From assembly GCA_907163375.1 (NCBI GenBank), contig CAJQUW010004428.1:21358-85357 (forward strand): a DNA stretch of 64,000 nucleotides. Direction: 5' to 3'. Shown in pieces: positions 48,101 through 63,100 of this stretch (position 1 is its first letter; every line of letters begins with the position of its first letter). Source of the stretch: Prostheceraeus crozeri (taxonomy: Eukaryota > Platyhelminthes > Polycladida > Euryleptidae). The translations under genes were made by a program, and so were the position numbers. Below the pieces are notes generated by a model. It made no database searches. It was given only the letters and a program-made list of their open reading frames with translations, and was not told the origin of the DNA.

Positions 48101-51100
48101 TAAGTCCTCAATTGAAGAACCCGCGTAAGAGAATCCGATAGCTTCATCCTCCAAGACAACATGTGAACAAAGGATTTAAACAAGACATTGTCGATTATAA
48201 CGACAGACTGATAGAAGAGGTCATAAAAAGAAACAAATCACTGAAAAAAGCTCAATGAACAGTTAATCCCGGAAGAAAAGTAATGAGATGCATCTTCAAT
48301 AGTAGTCGGGATATTACAGATAGACGCGTGATATTGGACAAAATAACCATCTTCTACAAAGAACTTTACAAACAAAATGTTGTTATTGAAAAGGACGATA
48401 TAGACATTGAAGAAGACGAGCAGGAAAATCCAACTCCCAAAATTATGGAAGATGAAGTATTTATAGCAATAAATGAAATGAAGAATAACAGAACACCTGG
48501 AGAAGATAATGCAATTTGCGAAATGCTAAAAATCGGTGGAGAGACTCCGATAATGTTACTGACAAAAATATTCGATAGAATACTGAATTGTGGTCAGATA
48601 CCCCAGGAGTGGAAGAATGCAGATGTGGTAGTAATCTATAAAAAAAGGCTGTAGCAAAAATATCAAGAACTACAGACCAATCAGCTTCCTGAGTCATATA
48701 TACATAGTCTTTGCAAGAATTCTACAACGAAGAGTCAAACATACATTAGAATGGAATCAGCCGAAAGAACAAGCTGACTTTAGGACAACTCAACAGGCTA
48801 CTCAACAATCTACCATCTGCATGCGATAAATCAAGTGATTCAAAAGTACATAGAAGACTGTCTGCTTATTTATGATCGATTACGAAAAACCCTTCGATTC
48901 CATCAGTCACACAGCAATGCTCTCGGCTATCAGAAAGCATTAGCAAGGAATACGCAGAAAGATTTGGAGAATCCTTGACCACATTTATGAAATTTTAACA
49001 GGTTCGATTAAGTAAGAGACAAGAGGCCCGAAATTCCCTATCCAGCGTGGTGTACGTCAAGGGGACCCTTTATCTCCAGTCCTCTTCATTGCTACTTTAT
49101 AGGAAATTATGCGGTTTGCAGTTATTGGGCGGAACCCAACCCAATGTTATAGATGTCTTTAAAGCGAAATGTTCGAAACGAAACAATTTCAGAAGTTGCT
49201 TGGCAATCTTGTGGTGCAGCTTTGAAAGGCGTGTCGAAGAAACTGCTATCTAATTACGCCTTGCACAATTACAATGTCGTCCAGTGCGCCATCTAAGAGC
49301 CCACCGCGATACAACTGCATATTGTTGCTTATACATTACGTTGTTTACATAACACGACATCATTAATGCGTAGTGAATTAATGCATAAATTTTGATCTTC
49401 TGATAAAAAGCAAATTGTAAATAAATGGCAACTGCAAATAGCAAACGTGACATTTTCCAGATCACTCGATTGAATTTAGAATCAACTGTACGCTTGACTG
49501 ATGTCGAGTGGCAGAGTTCATGTGGAAACTTGTTCCCATCTCATCCCTAGAAATTCCAAAACCACAGTTTAAAGATGACCGCTTATAATAAATGTACTCC
49601 TCTTCAAAATTGTGTAACTATATCTTTAATGATGCAGAACCTTTAATGCCTTAGGATGTGGGGCGATTTGGTAAACTAAATAACTCGTCTTTTGAACCAA
49701 TGATAGTAAAGCTCTTATTTCGCACAGCATTCGATGCCAAATTCTCTAAGGCAGGATTCGTGCATTAGCTCTTCTCATGTACTTTTCTCCGACACGAATC
49801 TGAGTTACGGTTTGTCTGCACAAGGCCGAGCCTTGAAAAAAACGATGTTTTGAAACAGGGTTTTTCAACATGCTAATGAACACAATCTGTGCAGTTCTCC
49901 ATTCAAATGTGCAGTTGTTTTTCTTAATTTGTGCAGTTAAAAAATTGTAGTCAGGAAAACAGGTATATTAAAAACGTAGCAGAAAGTTGAGTGGATGTAA
50001 AGATATAAATGACAATTGCATAAATTGCGTTGCAGTAAACAAATATTAAGACTATTTGTTGAAAATTGAAATTTGCAAAAAGACTGACCTATATGATTGC
50101 TAGTCAAATATAGGGCTTAGATATTAGTTGCACTGTGCTCTAGGTGCATATTTGGAGAGATCTGTTCGCCGTATACATCAGTGCGCTATCATTTCTGTCT
50201 GGAGACCAAGGTGATTGCGGTGCGTTGCTGCTGCCACAGCCTCTTTGCATTGGGAATTGCAAAACCAATACATGTACATGTAGTTCTAGCAGAGAACATA
50301 CATGTAAAATATAATTCAAGCAGAAAACTGTTAGCCAGTCATGAAAAATGTTTTTTAGGAGACAGAGTCATGGTCAAAGGTTATTTTTTTTTGAATGTAA
50401 ATAGTGACATGACTTCCAACTTGCAAGCTTTGTATGGTGCATGCGAATCATCTAGCTCAAATGTGGGAAAGTGTTTCTAGTAGCGGGCTACATCATGGAT
50501 CTGATGAGCTTTTTGGTCAGCTAATTCTGCAGTAGGCTACTGCAGAAATCATAATCGTTGAAATGATAATACTATGAGGAGTAGACCTCTACAACTTTTT
50601 TAACAAAATATGAAAACCAAAAGAAGATGCTAAATGTGCTGTTGAACAAGTAAAGACCAATTGTTATGCAGTGATTGCATTGACATTGTGACATAAAAGC
50701 ATTAATAACTGAAACAATTTAGTGATCCTTTATCCAATGAATGTGCAACTGCAGCAAATCAATGTTTAGGATATCAAACGATATTTGAAAGCATTATCAA
50801 CATAACAAACACCGGCCGCAGGCGGGCAATAATTAATACACAAGACAGAAATCGTGAAATATTGCTGTCGCAGTTTATGGAGCATAACATGCCACCAATC
50901 AAAGTTCGCAGGTATCAACACCAATGCACAATGGCAGATTACAGTATGCGCTCAATTAAGATGGAATTCGTCGATGGACCCAAGAAAAAAACAAGTTTCC
51001 ATTTCGCAATATTTTGAAACAATTCTTTTATGTGCTTACAGCGACACACTAACAAACCTTTTCCGTTGAATACCAGCTCTTCAAACTGTGTTTATGTGAT

Positions 51101-54100
51101 ATTTTGTCATTTAAGAATCCATGCAAATTTCCGTGTGATATTTTTCATATAATACACTGAGATCACTGGAAGACCAGAGATATCTGCACTAAACTATGCG
51201 TTATAAGCAATTTAAAAATGGATGATGTTTCTAAGAATTCAACTAGTAAATGTATTTGTGATAAAAAGCCAGATTTTCCCAATTCTTTCCACAATCAAGT
51301 TTTTACTGGAAATCTTATTTATAATCAAGGAAGACAAAAGACTCAGACAACTGAAGTGCGAGGGAGCTGGATTCCGTATGCCAAAAATTACGTCGCGGTC
51401 ATCTATTGAGGGAGACTTGATCAAGGCCGTTGAAGATGATGGCGTTGAATTAGTTTGTCGTTCTCTAACACCTCTTGCCTGTTTTGATGAATCCAAAGAC
51501 TGTGTTTTAGCACGCATTTCTAAGTGCACCAGCTTTGTTGAGCATGATAGCTTTGCTAATGATAATTTTTTGTCATTTAAATGAGTAGAAGAAAGTATTG
51601 ATCGGTTGCACAAGCATTTTATTGTATCTACTGCTGATAAAGCATCTGCGATTGCTTGTTAAAGTTTCTATATTGATGTCCTGTTGGATAAATTAGGAGT
51701 TGGTAGTTTTTTTAAGCATGTTGGCAATATTACCTATTCTCTTATTAAAGGCACCGAGATAGCAATTGCTGAGGAACATTTTGTAATTACCAATTGTTAA
51801 GATGATATAAAACGTTATGCAAAGTGTAAGCGATTGGCTACAAATATTTCGGATTCCCGAACCCCACAGCAAGTTATTCAAGTTAAGATTTCTTGTTGGA
51901 GCTCGAAATTGTGCCACCAAGAGTCTATCTGTGATGTTAAATAAGGGTTTATCAGTTGTTGTAGATAACTTATTTGTTGCAATACGATCCACAAGAATAA
52001 TGTTTTCCGGTGTCTTGGAGTAATAAATCGTTATCCGAGTTTTTGAAAGAAATAAATAATACTGAATTTTTCGCTTCAAGTTTTTTTGACTTATCGGTTT
52101 TATGCACTAATATCGGCCAGCATGACATTATTTCTTACTTGTGTCAACTTCTTAATTTAATTTTTAATACTTTTTCTCGAAACATTTTGTGAATTAGCTG
52201 GAGTATCATTTTCTTTGTTAAGAAGTCATATCAAGGCTATATTTGTTTTGATGTCTCTCAATTTAAAGAACTTCTCCACTATGTAATTTCTGAAGTGTAA
52301 GTTGTTTTAGGTGGACTTACTTTTGAAGCAGATTTGAGGAATTCCAGTGGGCGGAAATTGTAGCCAGTTGCTTGCGGAACTTTTGTTTTACATTGTGAGT
52401 TTAGGTAAAAGAGGAACTTAATTAGTATCAAACAAAATATATATGGTCTCGATAAGTTGTTATCAAGTGACAATGGATATATACATTAGATGAATTATAT
52501 ATAGGCCTAGCTATAAACATTTTAAGAGCTTGATAACGCAAATCTATCCTGATGATTAGTTTGCGAATAGTGTGAATAGTTGTGAATAGTGGAAATGATA
52601 AGGATAACGTGCATTAATATGTCAAATTGAGTGTTTTTCAAAATGGCTCTCCCTTCATGTATGGGTTTTTCTGATATTAGCTCGGCAAAAATTAAGCTAT
52701 TCATGCACGAAATTGCTCACATTTAGACTCCGCAGTTATCAAAGTAAAATAAAAGTGCTTGCGGCATTTTTGCAAAAAATACTGTAACATGCGTTATTTG
52801 AGTGTCTGCATGGAACAACTTCTTGATAAGCACTTTAGCACTTTTAGTTCGGGATGCTCTTCAGCAGACAATTATAAACACGATGTTAAAGTCTCGGTAA
52901 AGTTGTTTTGTGACAGCATAACTTTTTCAAGTGCTATGTTTTGTGGGGACGCCTTGAGCGTAGGTCCGCCACCTCCAAGATGCTAAAGGACACGAAAAGA
53001 GACGTCGGCAGTCGGCCATCTTGCCCATGAGCCCCATGACTCTTTGTGTATGTTTTCTTTATCAAATAGTTAGTATGTTTTCGTTGTTTTCTAGTCAAAT
53101 GAACATTCATAGTAACCACAGAGTGAGGATATAGTAGGTAGAGTGCCACATCAAAAATTGTTGCCATGCAGTGAAAACTTTTCAACCAGAGCATTCAGTT
53201 TTTTTACTGGAGATTATATTCTGAGATCTAAAAATCTATGTGATGAATTTTTAAAAGGCACATGTTTGTGAATTATTTACAAACTTTCTATACCATACTA
53301 GAGTAATATATTTAAGTAGTATTAAGGTTATTAGATATAAATCAAAAAGAAAGAAACTTTTCTGATAAGACTCTTCAAACATTTAATTAAAAAGGAAATT
53401 AAGTTGACTATCAAGGAAATATGACAAGAAATATGCAAAAAATGGTATTATGATTTGCATGCATGTCCTCATACGAAAAATTGCGATCTCCACACGGCAT
53501 TGGTTAAGTACTTGGCCTAGCGATCTTTCGGTCCAGAGGTCGAGCCCCGAAAGTGTCATTGGAAGTCGTCAGGAAGGGCATCCGGACTAAGAGATCACAA
53601 CGCTCCAGAAAAGTCTGACTATGTCAGGACTGTCCAAGCGCAGGCCGCCATTATGCGGGAATAGTGACGTTGAAGCTTCTTACATTGATGTATGTGAATA
53701 AATTTTTTGCAGGTATATAATTTCATGTCATCTCAGTAATTCAAGTTTATTTTTCATCTGAAGTATGGAGATGGATATACTCGTGCCTTAAAGTCATGAC
53801 CATTGTATTTGATCAATGCTGCTCTCTGTGTCAGACAATATTTGTGACATGAAGAGTAAAAAAGAAAATATTCTTATTGACAAGGCCAGTTCTAAAATAA
53901 TACCCATTTTCATCAAAGTAAATTAAAAAAACACTACCTGTCCAAGCCAGCGTTATCAGTGACTAGATGTTTTTGTAAAATATTATTTTTTCTTCTCTAT
54001 CGCTATCATAGCAGCAAATTTCTTAGCAATTTCTCCAAATCAGAAACAAATGCAGATCTCATGGAGTACTACATATAAAAAAAGAGTTCATTTTAAGAAA

Positions 54101-57100
54101 TCGAAACTGCTATCACACTGGAGATGTAATAAATATTGAGTTGTTAGCATTCCTAATATATTTTAACTATCATGGTAAACTGTCGCTTTTGCTCGAGTGA
54201 ATGCAACTCCTTACTTAGGTTATTGATCTCGTCAAGATGAGCCTTTCAAATTGATCGGCTATACACATTGCGAATTTTATCATGTTTAAATCACCTCATC
54301 AGGCCACAGTGTCCCAATCCCTGATTTCGGGTTGTTACTAACCTGCAAATTTCGCATCCACAGTCACGCAGTCGCATTCCATCTCCAGGTTCAATTTCTT
54401 CGATACAAATGCGGCACTCAAATTTCGTATCAACAACTACTATATCTTGGCAATCCCAAATGTGAATTTTTTCAGAATTTATGTCCTGAAATGTAGCCAT
54501 TCGTTATCATGTGAAATGAGACAATTGCGTCATGGTACATGAAACAGTTGTTGTTTCGGTAATAGGTAGAAATATCTAATATACAGCGAATTACATTTTT
54601 AACTTTTCACAAATTCCAATAGTTTCAAGAGTCGATTCATCTTCAAGAGAAGATTCCCATATTAACATAGCATAAATGCAAATTTATGCAGATTCATTTA
54701 AGGTGAGGCATAAATCTAACTGCACTTTCATTTTGTAATGAAAACGCATACAATAGCATTAGAATTCTATGTCCATGCGGTTTCATGAGGGAGAGGTTGT
54801 AGAAAAGCACTATAGTGATAGAAACACGCGAAGATTTGTGCCTTGCCCAATATAAATCTGCATCAATTTAATAGTACATCTAAGCAGGTATCTCAATGCG
54901 GGTTACAAGATGCAAAAACGTGTTTTTGATGCAGATACTTGAATTTCTACGCGTATTCAAAAGGGAATATTTGTAGAAGATGCTACGTTAATTGATGAAA
55001 AGTATGCAGACAAGTACAGACCGTATAAAGTTGTCTACAAGGCAAAGGTGCGTGAACGCGCTTTCGATCTGTGGTTTGAACATCTATGCGTTTTTATAGG
55101 ACATCATGTTTTCGAATGTGAACACTTATCGTAAAGATATAACCGAAAAGCTTGATCGTATAGGAATTTGATTAATAAATATACTTTTAATATACGTGAA
55201 GTAACATAAAGCTCAAATAAGTCATAGACTTATATGTAAAGTATTTACATCAGTTACGATAGTCAACAATGTCAATGGAAACACATATATTTCCCAGCAC
55301 GACAGCTGCAGAAAAGTGGTAATATCGCTCAAAATCAAATTTCTCCCGCATGCCGAAAAAAATCCCGCAGCTATTAAAAAAGGTACTTTTACGTTCTTCT
55401 ACGAAGACATGACATTCCAAAATATCTCCCCTTATAGTCCCTTCACGGATACCTAAATACGGTATTTAGGTATCCGTGAGTCCCTATTGCCCTATAACTT
55501 GAAGGCCTGCTGCCGTTTACGAGTCCTTTACAGTGCAGGCCTATGTCTATTTGTAAATGACAATCTTGTAACATCGTACGCGTAGATCAAAACTTTCATT
55601 CGTCAAACATGTCTAGCAAACTGGTTGTAACACCTAACTGCCACGCTATCAATGCATGAAATTATAAAAGAGAATTCGAAGTCATCTATTGGCATGAGCG
55701 GTGTATATTGCTTCAAAAATCAAAAGAGTACTACCTACAGATACCCAGGAGGTCAAAACAAACGATTTCCAGGCTGTCAAAGACTTGCAGTCAGATTGAA
55801 AAGAAGACTGACACTTGCAGCCTATGATAAAGAACAAAAACGATGAGACGCGTGTACACTATGCTACAGGTACTGACGTCCAAAAGAAACGCAGTATTCT
55901 ACGTATTTTTTTGGTTTGATACTTGGCCTACGTCTGCATCGTGCAACGGAGCTCGAGTGTTCGATCCAGGTCACCCCAGAGCTCTTAGGCAACAAAATCA
56001 GGTCAGGTTCACGAAAAAAGGCCTACTCGTAGGTGAGTCACTGTCCTCATCGCTTACTGGTTCGTTTTCCTTCGGAGCAGAAGCGCACAAACAGTGGGCA
56101 CCAGACATCATTGAAGACCACAGAAATTTTGAGAGATTAAACGGATAGACGAAGTAGTGAACAGAACGCCTTTTGTCTCTCATTCTGAGAGCCTATTTGG
56201 CAACATACCAGAACAGTCCGTTGATTTGTTGATTTCTTGGATGAGTTCATCAGAAATGCTTTTTTTAACTTAGGAAAAGGCCAGAAGGCATTTATTGGAC
56301 AATAAATTCATTAAAAAATATCCCGCAGCCCCTGGTTTTCCCAGAGGAAATCTGTTTTCCCGCAATGCGGAAATTCCCGCAACGAATATCACCAGTCTGC
56401 AAAAAGTAATCGATTGTTGATGGTAAAACTCACAAATCAGTGGCTTAATTTGTACAAGTCTGCATCAGTTTGTATCTAAAAATGAGTAGTGAAAATGCGC
56501 ATCGATTCAGGAAAGCTTTTTTCCGCAATGTTCTCGGCAGCTTCGGAAGTGGTACCATTCGATTCAGCGTGGTCTATTTTAACATAGGAGACTGTATTCT
56601 CAAAACAGATTTCTGGGTGGGAATATCACTAAGAGCAATTTCCACTGACGCCCAACCCCGAGGGATTTTGGAGCCCGCTCAAACTTTTTTTACACTGATT
56701 TTGAGAAACGCTGATTTTTAAACTCAGAAACATTTTGCGGGATGGGAAGGTGTCTGAATAGGTATAATTTTTTCACTACTAATAATGAATTATTAGTTCG
56801 AAAATTGGGGCGTAATCTTGATTTCGAAAGCAACACTACTTGTCAGTTGTAAAACTAATCCTTATGCTTTGCGTGTCATGCATCTATCAATATAACATTA
56901 ACATGGATTTTTGAGGGCAGCAATGTAGGAAAAAAGCGGGCAGAAATGCTATGAATACACATGTAGATATACGTTGATTGAGATTTCAAAAATGTCTTTC
57001 ACATGCATAGATAGAGAAATCATCATTACGGGATACATTGTTGCTTTCCTTTTTCCACATTGTACCATAGCTCAATTACGCACAATATCTGTTTTCATGC

Positions 57101-60100
57101 AATCTTCTGCAGTATGTCAACTACTAAAATATTTAAAGCATTCTCACAAGCATAGCTTCGATAGGACGTTCTTCTCCACACATCTTACATCCCGGTCGCT
57201 TGCGGTCATTTTTAAAGGTACAAGCTGCACAATCCCAAGTCGTTTCTGTGATCTGAAATGAAAAAATCATTTTGCAACCTTTTCTCATTTTGAAAAATAA
57301 GAACCCCTACTCACTTCTAATCCACGTAATTCCCTCAACTCAGAAGAAGTTTTCTTTCCTGATAGCAATTTATCAGTAGTTGTGTTGATCTGTAAATCAG
57401 ATAATTATGTCACAAATTTCATACTAACAGCTAAATTATACATTGCATTGTAGTTTGAAGAATATGTTAGCCTATTTAATGAACGCATGGTAGCGTGTGT
57501 TAGCCTACCAAGCATAGACATGGGGTCTATACGCAATTTATGTGAGAATAAAGACAATATAGTAGATTATAGGCCTACACCTACATAGGACCTAAGACTA
57601 AGTAGGCCCCAATAAAATTTGTCTTTCATTGAAGCAACAACATGTAGCCTACTAAAGTATGTAGGCTACATTTTGGCCACAATATCATAATAGTCCCAAT
57701 CCTGCCATTTTGAAATTTAATACATCAGCCTATGCCTGTAAGTTGGCCCTTCCAACGATATTTCAAACAATATTTGACTTTGTGTCTATAGTCTACCTAT
57801 TATAAATGTTTTCGAAATAGGCCTTTCAGTAAATGGTCTAAATATGCACCGCTATTTTATTAATGTTTCAAACATAATTAGTCCTAATTGTGCAATCAAA
57901 ACGGTAGTATATTATACATATTCTATTTCTTGCTTTTAACTCAAAATACCTCTCCATACTTTTTTGTCTAAATTGTGAATTATCATATTCTCAGCATCAG
58001 GATGAATGTAAATTTAATACATTTAATGAAAATATTACTTTCAAAACTGCGGTGTAAATCGAAAAATCTTTACATTTCTGAAAATCACCTTATTTCAAAC
58101 TACGTGCTTTTGCCATCGCAATTAATAAATCGGTAATGCAGAAAGAAGCAAGCTAGATGAGTTTGCAGCTCTTATTGATGTTTTTCCGTTGAGGTCATAA
58201 TGCCTGTAATTACTTTTGATATTCAACTTGGAAAAGTCTAATGACTGGGAAAACATGCATTTTAATAAACACACCACTCCAACAAACGACGCACACAATA
58301 GTAGGCGTCCATGTTTAACGTTCGAAACACCACACTTAGAGTTATATTTGAATCAGTAGAGGCCAAAGTAGCTCACTGTCAGGCTAGACCATCCCATTGC
58401 CAATAGTGTAGCCAAGGATATTTATAACTGGGCTTGAGATAACAGATTTTGTCTCGTTTAAGGTCAGTTTCCGAGATTTAACAACCTCCAAGAATCTCTT
58501 GACATTTTCATCATTGTCGATTTATCTATTGTCGAGATATGGATAAGATGTCCATCAAATGTTCCTCTTTTACTAATTTATCCATAGCTCTTTGGAACAC
58601 AGCAAACAACGTTCTTCACACTAAACGGAATTCTATTGAAATGATAAAGATTACCATTTGCTTCGAAACCAGTAAGATTCTTATCAGAATCTTTTATGGA
58701 AATTTGATGATACACAGATTTGAGATCAAATGTTGAGAACACTTTGTACTGTGCAAGAGAATTAACCATTGTCTCAATCAAAGGTAGTGGATACGCGTCC
58801 ACTTCAGTGAAAAGATTAACCGTCTGTGAATAATCGATGCAGAGTCTTTTCCGGTGACGATTATCTGGATCCTTGACTACAAGTACTTGGTTCTATTACT
58901 TCTTCTGCTAGTATGCGATTTATCTCCTGATCAATATACTGTCGATCATCAGCACTGAAGCGTCTTGATTTCGTGCATGTAGGTTTGCAATTTGGTGTAA
59001 GATTAAGAAAAAGTTCAGGTTTATCAATAAGAGCCACTGAAACCGCGCAAATAGAGTCATTCCCAGAGATATTCAGCGAAGACTTTTCACCACCGTAAGA
59101 AAACGCAATACTTTTATGCAACTTCTGCAAATCCTGACCAAAAACAATGTCACTGCACAGATCATCAACTACACCGAGACGCGCGTTCTTGTAAACATGC
59201 TCATTAATAGAAAAATTCAACTCACAATAACCACGTCTCTGAGATTTTAGCGTTGTTTTAGCCATTGAAATCTCTTGCGACGATGGAGTAATCTTACAGT
59301 TCAAAGAAGTTGCAGTTCGCGTGCTAATAAAACTGTTAGTACTCCCAGTATCCACCAGTGCGGAGAAAGCCTGTCCACCAATCTTAGCAGTGATAATTGC
59401 TTCTCGCAATCCAGATGAGCATAATTTTGAGATGCTGCAAATATTATAGGACAATGCCGCGGATATAGATTTTGCACCTTTCGACTTACAGACCTTTTCG
59501 AAATGGCCGAGTTTGCCATAATTTCGACAATTGACATTGCGCGCAGGACAAACACTCCTCGAATGAAAAGTTCTTCCACAGAAATAGCAAGATCTCGCCT
59601 CCTTGGAATACATGTTAAGTTTCGCAGTAGCCGCGGCCGATAAAGCATGACTTTGTCCTACCTCTAAAGATCCAACATAATTAGCTGGTGGCTCAGTCAT
59701 CTTAGACACATTTACTGCACAAGTTGACGAGTTCGATGGATTGTTATATAGTTCAGCATTTCTTTGAGCAATATCCATTGATGATGCCATATCATACGCT
59801 GCCTGTAATGACAATGTTTTATTCTCTAATAGTCTTTGTCTGATGAAGGCAGATATCAACCCATTAATAAAGGAATCGCGAATTAGCTCCTCACGCTATT
59901 GCTCGGCAGTGATGGCCTTGAAATTGCAATTCTTACTGAGTCGACGAATTTCTTGTAAGTATGCGTCAAGAGTTTCACCAGATTGCTGCCTACGCGTTGC
60001 CAAAATGTGTCGGGAAAACATCTCATTAGGTGTCTTGTCGTAGATGTTATTCAATATATCGATGGCAGATTTGTAATCAGAACATTCTTCAATAAACTCG

Positions 60101-63100
60101 TAGACTTTTGAGGACACACAATTTGCGAGAGTTTAACCGGAGCTCTGTCCCACAATCGATGAAATTTGTAAATGTTCTGTGCCGATGTTTCCATTCACGC
60201 GCAGCCGTTGAAGAATTTCGATCCAAATCCAATTGTACAGGTTTAAGAAGCGACGAGGGAGACGATGGATTGTCCGACATTACAGTGAACGTTAGATTCA
60301 GCAGATTAAATTGTAATGAAAATGACCATTTCAGAATATAGCTTTAATCTGCTGAAACACACCATACATTAATGCCATCAACGGTATGATTAACGGACAG
60401 CAAGATAGAACCACGCAAGAGTTCAACTCACACGCAGTACACGACCTGTGACTGCTAAAGCACAGTAGGACAATAACATAATAGCACGTTAGTCCACATG
60501 TCATGTCAACATACTCAGTTTTCAAATTTACATGTTTAAACATTTCAAGCCTTGTGAATCTAAAATGCAGCACATTTTCACGGAAAAATACTCGTGCATT
60601 TTCTTTAAACTTTCGAGTTAACGTGAGTGAACAATCCCTGAATATAATAACAATACTTCAAGAACCCGAACACAACCACGTCTGATTGATCTGTCAGTTT
60701 TGTCCGATGAGAACAGATCGTTATGATGAAAATGAAGAGCAACTGCATGGACAGTCGATATTAACGAAATGGTCAAGTAAAGTAATTAGGCCTTTTCTAG
60801 TAATTGTGTGGCTTGCGTCTCATGTAATCTGCACATCTAAGCAATCGACTGACGATGGGGTTCCAAAATTCTGAAAAATCTCAAGTCTTTGGTATTAAAT
60901 CATGTGATTGAACATATTCGTAGATGTATGATAATAATATGGGATACCGGGACGAGGGAGCAGCAGAGACTCGGAATTGACAAAAAAATGTTGCTGTTGT
61001 ATTATTATCGGGAATTACAAGACTTAAAAGTATATTCCGCTTTATGCAACATTTGATAATGGCAATGTTGAGAGTAGCACGGAATAGTTGGAATTCTGAA
61101 CTTTTGTACTTTTAATCTGCTATATTCTGAGAGCCTGCTTAAAAAATCCCAAAACTCTTGATCCTGGCATTGGGGATTTTAGGCTCTGGCCCGGAATCTA
61201 AATTGACAAAATTCAAGCATCCCAGCTGTAGGAACAAATAAAATGGCACGTTAATCAAACGTTTAATATAGACACATGCCGTAGTAAATGCATAGATTTA
61301 TTGTTTAACAGACGCGTTTTAGGACGTGTTAGTCACATTCATCGGTGAACATTAGAGCGCGGAAGCAAACGTTGGGTCACATACAGGACAGAGTTCATTT
61401 ACAAAACGTGGGATTAGATTAAAAAATTCAATGCCTCTGGCTTTCACGAGGTCGAAATGATTTTTCGGATCAGCGAGATTAGCATTAATAAATCAAAGGA
61501 ATGAACAAAATCAAAATCAAAAAATAATTGCTCAGGCTGAGTCTGGTGATTCATTAGTTTGACATTGCTATTTATATCCGACTTTATTAAAATATCCTCA
61601 CTACTGCGAGTGCATGTGGCATGAAACAGAATGAAGAACGATTGCTCGGACGGTATGTGAGTATGCAAGGATATGTCAGAAGCTGGTCTTTCTTTCAGGT
61701 GTTCTTTTACGTTTTTACTCAGACCCTTTTATCTCAACGCTCATCTCTTGCTCCCATTATGTCGGACATGCCTAGACATGCTCAAAAAGCAAATGACTAT
61801 GCCTAAAGTTTACATCTGCTATGTCGATGATATCTTTGAGATTTTTGAGAATCAAAATTCTGCCGAGACTTTTCTAAGGTGGCTTAGCTCCCTTCATAAT
61901 GATATACAGTAAGTTCACTATTGAGCATCTCCTGTAGATAATACGTTAGTCTTTCTTGACATGACTGTCTACATTGAAGATATGAAATGGTGTGTGAAAA
62001 ATAAAAATATCTTTGTGTAAACGCATAAGTTAGTCTATTATCCGGATAACTACAAGATTAATGCCATTAAAGATTTATAAAAGTACATGCGTTCCCACAA
62101 ATTGACGATTGATAACACTATATAAATTCAAAATTAAAATATTATCAAAGCCATTTTCATAAAAACCGGTCACAGTTCATCTTTTATAGTTAAGTCAAGA
62201 TTTTTCATAATTGCCATCATCCTAAGTCTAACCAAGCTGATGATAACCCTGAAGAAGCGAAAGCATACTGGAAATTACTTTACAAGAGCGAGTCTCACAA
62301 AGAAATTGCGAAAATAGTTCAATAATGATAAAATCTGATATAAAATTAGCGTGTAAAACCCAACACATTGTCATTACTCGTATATAGATAATGACAATGT
62401 GTTGTCGTTATCTATGTAATGACAATGTGTTGTCATTATTTAGATAAAATCCATTTCAACAAGCAATCCTGTCCCATTTACAAATACAGCTGTGAATATT
62501 GCACTGAATAGTGAATTCTGCATCGTGTTAACTCGGCGCCATATTTTTTCTCGCATAAAAGAACACCTGAAAGAAAGACCAGCCTCTGACATTTACTTGT
62601 ATACTCACATACCGTTCGAGCAATCGTTCTCCACTCTGCTACCACATACACTCGCATTAGTGAGGATATTTTGATAAAGTCGGATATAAATAGCAATGTC
62701 AAACTCATAAATAACTAGACTCAGCGTCAGCAATCATTTTTTTAATTTTGATTTTGTTCATTCCTTTCATGTGTTTATGCTGATCTCGCTGTTTGTGAAT
62801 CAATTCTGCTCTGTATATGACCCAACGTTTGCTTCCACGTTCTGCTATTCACTGATGATGGTGCATCACACGCCTTGAAACGCGTCTGTTAAATAATAAA
62901 TCCATTCATATAACTTTTTGCTCCATGCTTTACATTAACAGATTGGAATTCCAAAATCCCGAAGAATGAACTCTAAGGATTGCGGGTTTGAAGAATCTTA
63001 GTATGCCTTTTATCGCAAATTAAGCTAATGTTGTGAATAACTACTGTGGTGAAATGAGACGAATTCTTCCTGAACAACTCAACACCGGGATTTGTTCGAT

